Source: Metallyticus violacea
Lineage: Eukaryota > Arthropoda > Insecta > Mantodea > Metallyticidae
NCBI GenBank assembly: GCA_030762175.1
Contig: CM060833.1
Location: 9,196,501 to 9,260,500, forward strand
Reading direction: 5' to 3'
Length of the DNA: 64,000 nt
Within the stretch, counting starts at the first letter, position 1; each line of letters begins with the position of its first letter. Below are positions 22,200 to 33,360 of the stretch, one piece after another. The translations under genes and the position numbers were made by a program. Under the pieces are notes generated by a model. That model worked only from the letters and a program-made list of their open reading frames with translations. It made no database searches and was not told the origin of the DNA.

Positions 22200-22620
22200 A
22201 GGTAGCCCTGGTTTTTTCTATGATGGCAACCTAACAAGAATCCAAGTAGTTCTTCCTGAGAGTTGACTAGTTCAAAATGTCACGGCTGCACTTTTTCTGT
22301 AAGTTATATTTAAATTCGCATACCTGAAGTTCGCTACAGAGTATGTTCGCTGCAATCATTGTCATGCACGTTTCTTTGTAATAGTCACTGTTATATGACG
22401 TAGACTGCTCCGTAAATGTTGCTCAATTTGAGATTTCGTTGCACACCCGATACTTTTATAACGAATTTGGCAGAGGAATGTTGTGAAATCACTGTCAACA
22501 GAAATCCATGCTTTCAAATTGGACGATAACGAAGACGCGACTGGTGCCACGGTTAACAACTGACTGCTGCAACTTTTGATGCGTTTTGAGAACAAGAGAC
22601 AAAAACGAATCGTGAAACTC
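22200..22620 (-). mobile_element. hAT-like relic, N-terminal zinc-finger part
   Basis: The minus-strand frame 22362-22595 includes LKAWISVDSDFTTFLCQIRY and GCATKSQIEQHLRSS. This resembles the N-terminal Cys/His finger that precedes DUF659 in one hAT branch, with spacing 'F-x-C-x-x-C ... K-S-x-x-x-Q-H'; the second cysteine reads as arginine. Taken with 20123-20880 in the same orientation, it is probably the same element, split by the mariner-like insertion between them. Confidence 0.48.
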
Positions 22621-23449
22621 GTCCATTTTTTGTTTTGAATGTGACGACAATATGTTAGTAGTAAGTAACGTTCAAATTAACTTTCCTTTCTTGCTACCGC
22701 GCTGAATAATTGAATAGAAGCGGAAAATAAACGAAATCATTTATAATAATTCTGAAATAAGTTAAAATATATAAAAATATGAATTAGAGATTGAGGTTAC
22801 ACCCGTTGGCAGTGAAGAATATGAAACATATAATGATTATTTACAGCAAAATACTTTAACAAGTTGACTTAATTAAATGAAAGTTAACCTATCATCAATC
22901 CAATTTAAATACGCGTATAACTAGTTTTACAAGCTTAATTCAATACTCTTAAAAAGTGTTAGCTTTATCAGATGTAATTGAGCATATTTAGGCCTACGCA
23001 CTTGAATAATAATATAAACAAGTTAAGCGAAGCTAGTCAATTAATAAGTTAAACAACATTTCAAGTAGTCCGGGAAAAAGTTAAATTTGACACTAATTAC
23101 GTTCTTATCTACTTATCATTGAAATATTTCTACACATATAATTATAGGCTACTTTAAAGTCTTGTCAGAGAAGAAAAAACCCCCAAAGACATCTGCAAGT
23201 GATTAATTCCAGTTATTTATGGTCTTATTTACGAAAGAGAGTTCTCCTACATTCGCTCTCTGTTGCCTACAATTGATTTTTTAAAACTATGTCGTTCCTA
23301 ATACGGTAATTTGGTTTTTCCAATCTGGTGTGATATCCCTCAAAGCATTTCGTGCTGCATATGTTCTGTAAAATGACGTTACCCTCGCTGTTTACGTCTC
23401 TCTGCTAGCGACTTCCAAACTAATGTTTTAACGTTTGTCCCCATGTTCT
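22621..23449. other. No gene recognised
   Basis: AT-rich, no supported frame or known repeat. The end near 23340-23450 leads into repeat family R. Confidence 0.4.
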
Positions 23450-23687
23450 TTTAGCGAATTCCGAAGGAATATTGCGGTTGAAACGATTTTTGAAAAATTT
23501 CCTCAAACCTCCATCGATCTACCCACTAGGCACCTAAAATGGCTGTGATATATACACGTGTGTGTGTGTGTGTGTACGTTAACGCTCTAGCGGTTGTAAT
23601 TTTACTTTTTCTCAACGAAACTCGACATATAACCATAAATTAATACAGGCATTAACCAGAAAAAGTGGACCATTAGGAATGAACGAA

Positions 23688-23963
23688 TGGTGTTTAACAC
23701 CCGTTTTTACTACAGAGGCACCACAGACAATGGACACTGGTGATACATGAGATGAAACGATAAATTGGGAAAAGATTTATTTTTTAAGTAAGGAAACGTT
23801 CAAGGCCTGAGTTTAGGGTACCTCCCCGGCATTTACCATTTATGAGGACTGAGGAAAACCTGGAAAAAACCTCAGTCAGGGAGGACGGTCTTGGCGGGAT
23901 TCGAACCCCAGACCTCCCGCTCACAAGTCCGCGCCTTAACGACCTCGGCCACCCGTGGCGGTT
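23688..23963 (-). repeat. SINE family A, copy 6, inside repeat R
   Basis: Full minus-strand copy from GGTGTTTAACACCCG to CACCCGTGGCGGT. Flanking duplication GGACCATTAGGAATG at 23667-23681 and GGACTATTAGGGATG at 23964-23978, two mismatches in 15. Inserted within repeat R copy 1. Confidence 0.95.
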
Positions 23964-24117
23964 GGACTATTAGGGATGGGGGGGGGGTTAACCAGAGGAG
24001 ATTTTTTTTTTTAAATATTTAAACGTTCTATAGACCCCGATTTTTGTTTTTCTCAATAAAAATTGACGTATTTATTTAAAATAAATCGATAAAAGTAGTT
24101 TACAGGAGATTCTTTTT

Positions 24118-24375
24118 TGTTTTATTTACGGACGCTCTTTAACATCTCAGGTCATCAGCGTCCTGTTCTATTCAGGGCTTGAAACGGCCGACAAATTTTG
24201 CTCAGAGGCCTCTTTTTTCAGGCTTGAGGTTCCTTTACTTGCCGTAAATGTACGACACGGGACCCACGGCTTTACTTCCCTTCCGAAGGAAGCTATACTT
24301 AGGATTTTTACGCCCGAAAAAATCCATCGATCCTGACTGGGTTTGAACCCACGATCTTGGGTTTAGAAGGCAAGT
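24118..24375 (-). repeat. SINE family B, copy 5, inside repeat R (A box missing)
   Basis: Minus-strand copy starting TTTATTTACGGACGCTCTTT and reaching the anticodon-like part GATCTTGGGTTTAGAAGGC. The A-box side of the head is truncated. Inserted in repeat R copy 1. Confidence 0.9.
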
Positions 24376-25410
24376 GAAAGTATATCTGAAAATCAAGTGG
24401 GAGTTATAGCGAAATTTAAAAATCCGGCAATTTAAAAAAAAAATAAAACTCGGTAAATGCCATTGAAATAAAATAAGAAGATGCTTACTGAAAATCAGAG
24501 AAACTGGGTCATTAGGAATGGGAGTTTACTTGAAACACAACGCACCAATATTTGTTTTTTCATAACCAAATTCGATATACATATACCATTTAAATAAAAT
24601 AAGAGAGATCGTTTCTGAAAATTAAGGAAAATACACCATTAAGAGTAGCGGTATACTTGAAAACCGATTTAAAAAGTGCTTCTGCGTTTAATTTTCTCTG
24701 CATTATTTCAAAATAAAAGGATAAATTAATTCAGCATATAAACTGTATTTATAACGATGCATATGTTTTATATTTAATAAAAGTATCGTTGTGAAGATAG
24801 TAAATGTGAAATATTAATCTAATATGTGTTTGAGAATTATAATTCAGAAAACGTTTACGTTACAGTTTTCGCTGCACTAACATTTAAATTAAATTTCAAA
24901 GCCCATGAAAATCGATAAAACTTCGATTGTTTATTGTTGATTCTGCATATTTGCTTAGTACATAGTATTTGTTTCTGAATAGTAACATGTTTTTGTTTTA
25001 TTGAAACATATGAACATCTTAAATACAGAATGTAACTCGAAATTTTCTGTTATTTCTCTCTATTTTAGTGAATGTAAAGGTATCAAGGCTCAGTTCATAA
25101 ATATGGTTACATTTAAAAATACCCATACAGTGTAGCTTTGTCTATCAGAAGTCATATATTTAATTTAATAAATAATGTACCATTCATTCTTGTGGTTTAA
25201 AACAGTTATAACAATTCTAAAAATGTGGTTTCTCTTTTGTAATACTTATAGATTGCAAGAATTCTAATTTTGTTCCCCTAATACCACACAGTGTCGTAAC
25301 TTTATTTCATTTCATTAATTAATAAGGCCATAATTAGGCTTTTGTATTCTATATTAAAGTTACTCTACCAGGTAGAGAATTCGCTTAGTATACGCTGCTC
25401 CTGGATGACG

Positions 25411-26190
25411 AACATTTTAAAGGCTATGATGCAAAAGTGTTTCTGATGTTTTTGGCCTCAAATGCCGAGAAAGTACCTACCTCACGAACTATCCTTGCAG
25501 GTATTTTTATAAATAGAAAGAACAGAACGAGGACAATGTACGCCGAGTCGAAATGACCTTGATGGAAGCGAGGATCTGTTAAGTAGGTACAACTTCGTGA
25601 CCTAGAGCTTTAAGAATGGCGAAACTGGTAGAGAAATTAATTCATTCCTTTGTAAGGTGTTGGAACGGTCACTAATCCAAGTGGTGACCTTGCTGAAGGT
25701 TAGTTAATAGTACGATTGCCAACCTTCTAATATTGTATGAGATTTCCTGCGTTTGGGGGTTTCAAAATTATCCCCTGTGGCTCTTTAACTTGCCGCGCGC
25801 AAAAAAATTAAATAAAAAAAAAAACTTTTCTGCAATAATTTATCTTTCATTTCTTAAAATTGCACTTTTATCATCAATCTCTGAAGTACTATATAAAATA
25901 ATATAGCAATAAGGATTCTCGCTTTTTCTCTCACTACCCTAACACATGTAAATCACAAGGAGAAGTGTGTTAGATGGGCCAAAGTCTTCAAATGGAACGT
26001 TGCATATTTTATGGCTATCTTTAGCCTTGATGTACACAGCAATAATTTTTAACTAGAGTCCGAAATATGTAATTATCCATTTTATGCTGCATATTTATGC
26101 ACGAGTAAAAGACTAGATGCTAATGTAGAAATTTTGTTCATAAATTTTATTTAAACATTTTTTACACATGGTATAGTATTAAATATTTCA
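25411..26190. other. No gene recognised
   Basis: No supported coding frame. Contains an A-rich low-complexity patch near 25799-25826. Confidence 0.4.
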
Positions 26191-26207
26191 CACCAAATTA
26201 GTAGAGA

Positions 26208-26496
26208 CCGCCACGGGTGGCCGAGGTCGTTAAGGCACGGACTCGTGAGCGGGAGGTCTGCGGTTCGAATCCCGCCAGGACCGTCCTCCCTGACTGGGGT
26301 TTTTTCCAGGTTTTCCTTAGTCTTCATAACTGGCAAATGCCGGGGAGGTACCTAAACTTAGGCCTGGAACGCTTCCTTCCTTAAAAAAAATATCCTTTCC
26401 CAATTTATCATTTCATCTCATGTATCATCAGTGTCCACCGCCTGTGGTGCCTCAGTAGTGAAAACGGGCGTTAAACACTACTCAAAAAAAAAAAAA
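26208..26496 (+). repeat. SINE family A, copy 7 (target-site duplication)
   Basis: Full-length copy. Exact flanking duplication CACCAAATTAGT at 26191-26202 and 26497-26508. Next to a minus-strand fragment of repeat R. Confidence 0.96.
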
Positions 26497-26508
26497 CACC
26501 AAATTAGT

Positions 26509-26670
26509 GGTAAACTAAGCGAATTCCTCATCAAATTGAATAACTTTAAAAAAGAATATGACATCGAAATTATGGTCCCGCTAATTAAAGAAATGAAATA
26601 AATTATCCATTACAGTGTGGTATTAAGGAACAAAATTAAAATTCTTGCAATCTATAAGTATCACCAAAAA
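26509..26670 (-). repeat. Repeat family R, fragment
   Basis: Read on the minus strand this gives CTTATAGATTGCAAGAATTT, TTAATACCACACTGTAATG and GAGGAATTCGCTTAGTTTAC. This is the 3' landmark series of repeat family R, so it is a fourth, partial copy. Confidence 0.75.
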
Positions 26671-26677
26671 TTTTTGT

Positions 26678-26971
26678 TTTGATTGATTTTATTTATGGAC
26701 GCTCTTTAACATCTCAGGTCATCAGCGTCCCATTCAACTCCGGATGTGAAACGGCCGACAAATTTTGATCAGGGGCCTCTACTTCAGGCTTGAGGTTCTT
26801 TTTCGTGCCGTAAATGTACGACATGGGACCCACGGTTTTACTTCCCTTCCGAAGGAAGCCATACTTGGAATTTTTACGCCCGAAAAAAATCCATCGATTC
26901 TGGCCGGGTTTGAATCCGCGATCTTTGGTTTAGAACGCAAGTATGGTTACCACTACACCATCAGGACCGAT
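26678..26971 (-). repeat. SINE family B, copy 6 (full length)
   Basis: Minus-strand copy with tail GATTTTATTTATGGACGC. The head ends in GGTTACCACTACACCATCAG and GACCG, and both A and B boxes are recognisable. It lies directly upstream of a transposase relic. Confidence 0.93.
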
Positions 26972-26974
26972 TGG

Positions 26975-27320
26975 AGAATGTTGTTCTTTCTTGTAATGTG
27001 TACGCTGAAAGATGTCCCAATAGACGTACTACGCTTGTCTTTACCGATTGTTTCAAAATCGTTGGATTGGACGAAGAGGAGCTGTACTTTGGCCCGCCCG
27101 TTCACCAAATTTGACCCCTTTAGACATTTCCCTGTGAGGAAAGCTAAAAGACACAGTCTACATGAGATACAGACTACACCAGAAGATCTGAAATGACGTA
27201 TTACAGCTGACTGTTCTGAAACTTCTGCTGAAATGCTACAACATGTGCAGCAATTTTTACATGACACACTGAAAGCTTGTGTTGTAGTTGGTGGTCATCA
27301 TTTTGTGCACAACCTGTGAA
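26975..27320 (+). mobile_element. Mariner-like transposase relic, C-terminal end
   Basis: Broken plus-strand coding remains: DVPIDVLRLSLPIVS, then EIQTTPEDLK, and after a frame change LHDTLKACVVVGGHHFVHNL ending near 27318. The final 'C-x-x-x-x-G-x-H-F-x-H-L' is the usual end of DUF4817-related mariner-like transposases. Only the last 100 or so residues are present. Confidence 0.58.
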
Positions 27321-28266
27321 GACCAGTTTTCGTATTTCTTAAGAGAGTGCTGACATATGGTACAGTAAAAACATGTAAGTACAAAATGTAACTTGTTTTC
27401 TTAGTAATTCAGAAAGAAAGAAAAAACCACACACTAAATAAGAAAAGTAAACATACGGACATCGTAACATAGTAACTAAACAGTTAAATGCAGCAAACAA
27501 CTGTAGATATTTAAAATGCTCATATTACGATAGCTAGTAAACTATTGCATTACATTTGCATTAGAACCCTGCAAAAGCACACATTGGCATTCTAATTTCC
27601 TCTAGTTTTATTTCCTTTATGTCAATAAATAGCCATTGTTCCATTTGAAAAAACAAATGTAACTTTTCCAAGGAATGTCAATCTAATAATTACTAACATC
27701 TGTGCATGTGCTGCAATTATGAGCCCTTATGTAAACTTCAATTCTGTTAAAGTAGCACATCAACAGTACCTCCCATTTCAGAAATATTTGCGGTGCAAGT
27801 TTAGACGATTCATCCTGTATACAAACCTAATAATTTGCGCGACAACATTTAGCAGTGTCAGCCGCACATCAGCACACTTTGCTACAAAACTGCTAAAATG
27901 TAATTCCTACAAGAACAAAAAGTAAAATAAAATAAAATTTGTAATATTTCCTCCCGGCACCTTGTTAGCTATAATGGGACGTACGTTTCCACATTTTATT
28001 TTTATTAAATTTTCTTTTTCCCACAATACATGTTAATTTTACATTTTAAATCAATACTTATATAAACTACAAACATATAACTTAAAGTATAAAATTAAAC
28101 CTTTCAACACTAAAAAAGAAACAAATTAAATAAAATTTCAACTCTACTGGAAGGCAATAAACATAACCAATAGCTGGTACCTAAACTAAAAATATTCCGT
28201 CGGAAGCCGAACGGTAAGGCGCTAATAACCTCACGATAAGAAATTATACTTGTTTACATCTTCCCA
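27321..28266. other. No gene recognised
   Basis: AT-rich, no supported frame. A 68-codon plus-strand frame at 27719-27925 has no recognisable family. Confidence 0.4.
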
Positions 28267-28550
28267 CCGCCACGGGTGACCGAGGTCGTTAAGGCGCGGG
28301 CTGGTGAGTGGGAGGTCTGGGGTTCGAATACCGCCAGGGCCGTCCTCCCTGACTGGGTTTTTTTCCAGGTTTTCCTCTGTCCTCATTACTGGCAAATGCC
28401 GGAGAGGTACCCTAAACTTAGGCCTGCAACGCTTCCTTCCTTAAAAAATAATATACTTTCACAATATATCATTTCATTTCATGTATCATCAGTATCACCG
28501 CCTGTGATGCCTCAGCAGTAAAAACGGGCGTTAAACATTATTTAAAAAAC
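28267..28550 (+). repeat. SINE family A, copy 8
   Basis: Full copy with head CCGCCACGGGTGACCGAGG, B box GGGGTTCGAATACC and tail TAAAAACGGGCGTTAAACA. No convincing flanking duplication was found. Confidence 0.93.
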
Positions 28551-28838
28551 TTCTTCAAGCTCACTTAATTTTCTTCTATATACTTCTATTACCCCATCTC
28601 TTCTCCTTGTTCTACTTCTTCTTCATCATCGCTGTTTTCTTCTCTATTTTCTTCTACCTCCCGTCTGTTACCTGACTCTTCTGTTTCTCTTCTCCTTCTT
28701 CTATACTGGTCCAAATTCTTCTTGCAATTTGCATAATTTTTCATTTCCACCTCTTACAGGTAAACAATTTTTCCTTCCTCCCCATTGTCTACTTCAGGTT
28801 ATAGTTCTAAATCATTACCGTCTATTATAAAATTTTGT

Positions 28839-29131
28839 CGGTCCTGGTGGTGTAGTGTTAACCATAGCCTCGTAAACCCAAGATAGCGGGTTCAAACCCG
28901 GCCAGGATCTATGGATTTTTTGGGGCGTAAAAAATCCTAAGTATGGCTTTCTTCGGAAGGGAAGTAAAGCCATGCGTCCCGTGTCGTACATTTACGGCAC
29001 GAAAAAGAACCTCAAACCTGAAAGAAGAGGCCTCTGAGCAAAATTTGTCGGCCGTTTCACGCTCTGAATGGGACGCTAATGACCTGAGATGTTAAAGAGC
29101 GTCCGTAAATAAATCAAATAAAAAAATAAAT
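28839..29131 (+). repeat. SINE family B, copy 7 (full length)
   Basis: Complete copy: 5' GGTCCTGGTGGTGTAGTG and B box GCGGGTTCAAACCCG, followed by GCCAGGATC. The full body follows, with an A-rich tail ending AAATCAAATAAAAAAATAAA. An imperfect duplication ATTATAAAATTT / ATTATAAATTT flanks it (about 28824-28835 and 29132-29142). The 5' and 3' ends of the head pair as GGTCCTGG/CCAGGATC, like a tRNA acceptor stem. Confidence 0.94.
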
Positions 29132-30117
29132 ATTATAAATTTAAGTATCTTTCTCTCCTTCATCACTCCCTTCTTCCTTACCGTCATCTTCTCCTGTAAC
29201 GTTCTCTTCATGTTGATCAAATAAAGGTTGTCTGGTATATTTTCTATTCTTGCTAAACAAGTGGCGTTTTGGGATTTGATTTGTATATATATATGCGTGC
29301 TGATCTATTACTTCTTCGTTAATTCTTATTACCTATCTGTTCTTGCGGTAGCAACTCTTCCCTATTTTGGATGCAACCTGCTCAAGATATTCATATATAA
29401 CCTTATTTCTAAGTTTATGTGCCACCTGGCAGCCACATTAAAATTTCTCTTTCTTCTCTCTTCTGTTATAAATAGTATGCATATTCAAATAATACGCGCT
29501 CGGGGCTATCCTGTGTTTTCCAAATCTACAGTACTGTGTTTTGTTAATTTTTTTTTTCCAATAAGTTTTGTAAGGTCTATCTGTAATGTACCTTTGGTAA
29601 ATTGTATAAAATTTAGCTTTATTCTCTCAAAGATGTTCTTAAGTTAGTTGGAAGTTTTCCTGCCTGCCTAGGCATTTTCCCATTCGTGATGCCATTGTTC
29701 TTTTAGTTTATGTCTTATTTCCTTTAAGCTGTTGCACTGACTGCCAATTATTAAATTTACTTTTTCCAAGTTACATTTCTTCAACGAATAAACAGCGCCT
29801 GTTAATTTAATCAATAAATCAATTAGCCATATTACTGTAACTACTAAAGGCGAGGCGTTTAATGTCCCTGTAAATCTTAATAACACCTTCCTTTGTGATC
29901 TTTAGAGTTTTTATTTGTACATCTTTCATCCCGAGAGAGCTCTGTAAGCCATTATTGACGGAAAATGCTGGTATTGTATGTTGTTATGGTGCTTAATGGA
30001 AGTTTAAACTTTAACTGAATTAATTTTGTTAATTTCAGCAGAATTTTTCGGAATTTTTTCGTACGAATTCAGTAAGTTTCTAAAGTTTGTTTTTCATCTA
30101 AGTAACTTCCCAAATAT

Positions 30118-30170
30118 TTCTTCTTCTTCTTCTTCTTCTTCTTCTTCTTCTTCTTCTTCCTCCTCCTCTT
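30118..30170. repeat. (TTC)n microsatellite
   Basis: About 13 TTC units, then TCC units, within the LINE relic. It generates a false poly-serine frame on the plus strand. Confidence 0.95.
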
Positions 30171-30340
30171 CTTTTTTTGTGGCTTATTTTTTCGTTCTCA
30201 TGTTTTATACATGGGCCTCTTATAAGATTTAGTTTAAGCGAAATGGAATGTAGTTTTACTACACCAGTTACTTAATTTATTAGTTAATTTATTCGCTCTT
30301 CTATCTATATCTGATCTATTGTTTTCTTCTGTTAGAAAAT

Positions 30341-30602
30341 GTCGGTCCTGGTGGTGTAGTGGTTACCATACTTGCCTCCTAAACCCAAGATCGCGGGTTC
30401 AGGGCGTAAAAATCCTCGTATGGCTTCCTTCGGAAGGTAAGTAAAGCCGTGGGTCCCGTGTCGTACATTTACGGCACGCAAAAGAACCTCAAGCCTGAAA
30501 GAGAGGCCTCTGAGCAAAATTTGTCGGCCGTTTCACGCCCTGAGTTGAATGGGACGCTGATGACCTGAGATGTTAAAGAGCGTCCATAAATAAATCATTC
30601 AT
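30341..30602 (+). repeat. SINE family B, copy 8 (small deletion over the B box), inside a LINE
   Basis: 5' end GGTCCTGGTGGTGTAGTGG. The head then jumps from ATCGCGGGTTCA to GGGCGTAAAAATCC, so the second half of the B box and the CCAGGACC segment are missing. The tail is normal. Exact 12-bp duplication TTCTGTTAGAAA at 30327-30338 and 30603-30614, splitting the LINE coding sequence just after its Y-A-D-D motif. Confidence 0.95.
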
Positions 30603-30960
30603 TTCTGTTAGAAATAAAACATCGTCGGCATACGCGATGGCGTTAGTCACATTTTCGTCGTTGTTTAGGTCATCTGAAAGTCTCCAAAACTATGTTCCAG
30701 GAATTGGTCCTAGGACCGAGCCTTGTGGACATCCCTTAGTTATATATCTGTAAATTGTTTCTTCAGTAATTTTTACGTGAACCCTTCTGTCTTTGCAGTA
30801 GTTCATTAATGCTGCGTATAGGCATTTAGGGAGGTTCCTATAAAGGACAATCAAGCGCGTCGAGCAGGCTATGGGCAGCTGCGCTGTGTCTGCGTGCGGG
30901 GAAAAATAAAACGAAGATCCGATACAAAGTAACTGATGAATCTTCACTTTAAAACGTTCT

Positions 30961-31700
30961 AAATCAATCTCCGTTATCTTTAATCAGCCTGTCATATAGT
31001 TTTATACTAGCCAATTGCCACTACCAAGGTGTCGTGCAGGGAAAAGCGGTTAATTCCTTTACCACAACAATAAAGCGGCATTGTTAAATGCTTTCTTACT
31101 ATGATCTCTACTTATGCATGTATGTACCGGCGATCCAACCATCCATGCGCTTTCATCTCCATTATTCCATTCGTTCCCCTCCCGCCGTTCCTGCACCTAT
31201 GGAGTGAGAAATTGTATCGTTACATTATTTGTGTTTTGCAATGCAGCGGCATGGGCGCCCACAGGAGCAGGTGGAGGGAGTCACGCAAGTGACTGTGGCA
31301 CTGCATGAAAATGTACTGTTATAAATCACATTTTGTAAGCAGCTATCAACTCCCTCGGAAAAATCCTCTGGGCGCCCATGACTTTGAATATAGAGCTGAT
31401 TTAAAAAGGCGTAACACAGAGTGATCCATTTGTTAGGCTACCGCCGCACAGCATTAGCGGTCTCCGCAGATGTGCCAGTGATTGCCATTGACTAAGGATT
31501 CTCATTCGTGGAACGCCAATGAATGTGTAACAAATTACTAAATGTAATGAATCGGCTACAAACCAACTAATCAAACTCGAGCCCGAATTTCCATGCATAT
31601 TTTGGCAAGTGATGGAGAAATTAGTTTTATAATTTACTTTGAGAAATGCATTCTTCTTTAATTTTCAGTTCCTCGCCGTGTGAGGAGTGTATACAAGTGT
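30961..31700. other. No gene recognised
   Basis: No supported frame. The palindrome TGGGCGCCCA occurs twice about 120 bases apart (near 31251 and 31368). Two overlapping plus-strand frames at 31101-31308 show no family motif. Confidence 0.4.
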
Positions 31701-32470
31701 AATAAACAGGTATGTCAAAACTTGGGAGAAATATTTCTCAAAAATACGGCATAAAAATATAATATGAACATGGGTCTTGAATGCTTTATTTCCTTATTAG
31801 AGCCCTTTGTCTACAACTCCGCTTACACGGTGTGATATGTAAGCTGGAATACCAGCATATTGTCCTGTGGCAATAATCCCACAACAGAGCAGTTGCTTAA
31901 TAGTACAATACGTAAACTTTCGCTTCTACTTCTGGTTAAATGGGATGGAGGTGTTCTAACTACTCTTAGTACCTAGGTCAACCGTTGTTGCGTCGTTGTG
32001 TACCACGTAGTCCGCTTTTTATGCTACTCACTTCATTACTTGACGTAGCACCGAGCTCGTAGTGTCAGTTCTGTGTGTTTATGGACCTCCTTCCAGATAC
32101 AGTAAAATGAGGTATTCAAATGCGGAGTCGACAGAAGCTCATATGATCTATGTACTAGCCGAAGTTTTTTTTTTAATGGTGTTTAACGCCTTTTTTACTA
32201 CTGATGCACCACAGGCGGTGGACACTGATAATACTTGAGATGAAATGATATATTGGGAAAGGATTTATTAAAGGAAGGAAACGTTCCAGGCCTACGTTTA
32301 GGGTTCCTAACCGGCATTTGCCATTTATGAGGACTGAGGAAAACCTGGAAAAAAAAAACTCAGTCAGGGAGGATGGTCCTGGTGGAAATCGAACCCCAGA
32401 CATCCCGCTCACGAGTCCGCGCCTTAACGGCCTCGGCCATCCGTAGCGGTTAGCCGAAAGTGTGATGTAT
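31700..32470 (+). mobile_element. DUF4817-element deletion derivative, copy 1
   Basis: Left terminus resembles the family inverted repeat (GTATGTCAAAACTT at about 31710). A long 5' leader is shared with copies at 36998-37760 and 56250-56990, for example CCTTATTAGAGCCC, CAACTCCGCTTACA and CACCGAGCTCGTAGTGTCAG (in 20-base pieces). The coding start at about 32107 reads MRYSNAESTEAHMIYVLAE, the first residues of a DUF4817-type transposase. A SINE A then interrupts it. No catalytic domain remains. Confidence 0.72.
32166..32450 (-). repeat. SINE family A, copy 9 (target-site duplication)
   Basis: Full-length minus-strand copy from the A-rich tail (TTTTTTTTTAATGGTGTTTA) to CATCCGTAGCGGT. Short flanking duplication TAGCCGAA at 32156-32163 and 32451-32458. 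Inserted right after the DUF4817-like coding start. Confidence 0.94.
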
Positions 32471-32934
32471 GTTAATAAAGTGTATTGTAATAAAGGGTAG
32501 CTATATTGAAAAGTAAAATAGTTTTTGTATTTATCATATGTAGAAAATGGCTAGGCCGGAAACTTATGGACCTACTCTCGTATGTTCCTGACCTAACAAA
32601 CATTTGCCCATGTTTTTATTTATTAGTTGCTTTGACTTCATTTGTCTGTACATGGGTTTAAGTCTGTAGGGATGAAGGAAATGAATTAATGATGGCGCAA
32701 ATGAGCTCGGAGTCCTTTGCGCCTTAAAGTTTTCTGACATTCACCTTCTCAGATAAGAAAAACTCCGAAAGAAATATTACCAAGACAGCGGTCATTCTAT
32801 GTTTTATTTTTGCCTTTTTCGTACTTTCACGCATATTTCTGCCTTTTTCATCATCAGGAGAGCTGTTCAGTAAAGAATGGTTATAGTTTTTCACAGGCAT
32901 ATGTTTAAAATGTTTAAAGAGGGGAGACAATCAT

Positions 32935-33360
32935 TCTCAAAGGAAAGTGAATCCAACGACCCAGTTTGTCTGTAACGGAAGAAAACGTTAACACTGCTGC
33001 TGTCATTGTAAGCGAGGACACTTCAGAACACTTTCGGAAATTCTGAAAATTTCACTGGGTGTCACACGCAGCAATTGAAAAGTTGCATATGAGACGTGTT
33101 TGTGCTCGGTGTGTTCCGAGATTGCTGATTCCCTGCAGATGTTGTTGAAGAAGATATTACAGCAAAATGTGGAGTTTCTTTCAAACATGGCTATATTTAT
33201 TTCCATCCTGAGAGCAAACAGCAAAGCTCTGTGTGGAAATTTCGAGCATTGCCAACACACACATGCACGCACGCACACAAAAACACACACAAACATAATG
33301 TGTTGCTTTTGCTGAAAAGTTATGGTCATCTCCAGAGCTTGAACGTTATGCAAAATGCCC
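32935..33360 (+). mobile_element. mariner N-terminal relic, family M3, copy b
   Basis: Reads LSVTEENVNTAAVIVSEDTS, then EKLHMRRVCARCVPRLL: the second half of the helix-turn-helix region and linker of a mariner transposase, matching words in the copies at 10550 and 57640. The start codon region and the whole catalytic core are missing or unrecognisable. CA-rich low complexity follows at 33257-33295. Confidence 0.68.

Larger units (their letters stand above)
23450..25410 (+). repeat. Repeat family R, copy 1 (non-coding)
   Basis: Long non-coding repeat also found at 37990-39210 and 60410-61940, with a minus-strand fragment at 26509-26670. Shared landmarks in order: AGCGAATTCCGAAGGA at the 5' side; repeated 'CTCTAGCGG ... 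CAACGAAACTCG' blocks; ATAAACTGTATTTATAACGA; AATATTAATCTAATATGTG; TTATAGATTGCAAGAATTCT; and GAATTCGCTTAGT near the 3' side. No coding frame. This copy is lengthened by a SINE A (23688-23963) and a SINE B (24118-24375). Class unknown. Confidence 0.82.
29140..30960 (-). mobile_element. Non-LTR retrotransposon (LINE) reverse-transcriptase relic
   Basis: Minus-strand coding remains. The segment 30690-30947 contains DRRVHVKITEETIYRYITKG and CPQGSVLGP, the conserved reverse-transcriptase block before the catalytic site. After a small deletion, 30600-30660 gives AIAYADDVLFLTE with the catalytic Y-A-D-D. Beyond the SINE B insertion, 30240-30330 gives RANKLTNKLSNWCSKTTF and 29670-29890 gives LNASPLVVTVIWLIDLL and LKEIRHKLKEQWHHEWENA, a C-terminal pattern of R1/Loa/jockey-like elements. 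The region is broken by stops, a TTC microsatellite and a SINE. The clade within the LINEs is not certain. Confidence 0.82.

Noticed and set aside
29228..29647. 139-codon plus-strand frame
   Set aside because: Antisense to LINE coding remnants; AT-driven hydrophobic translation.
30026..30232. Plus-strand frame with poly-serine
   Set aside because: Produced by the (TTC)n microsatellite inside a minus-strand LINE relic.
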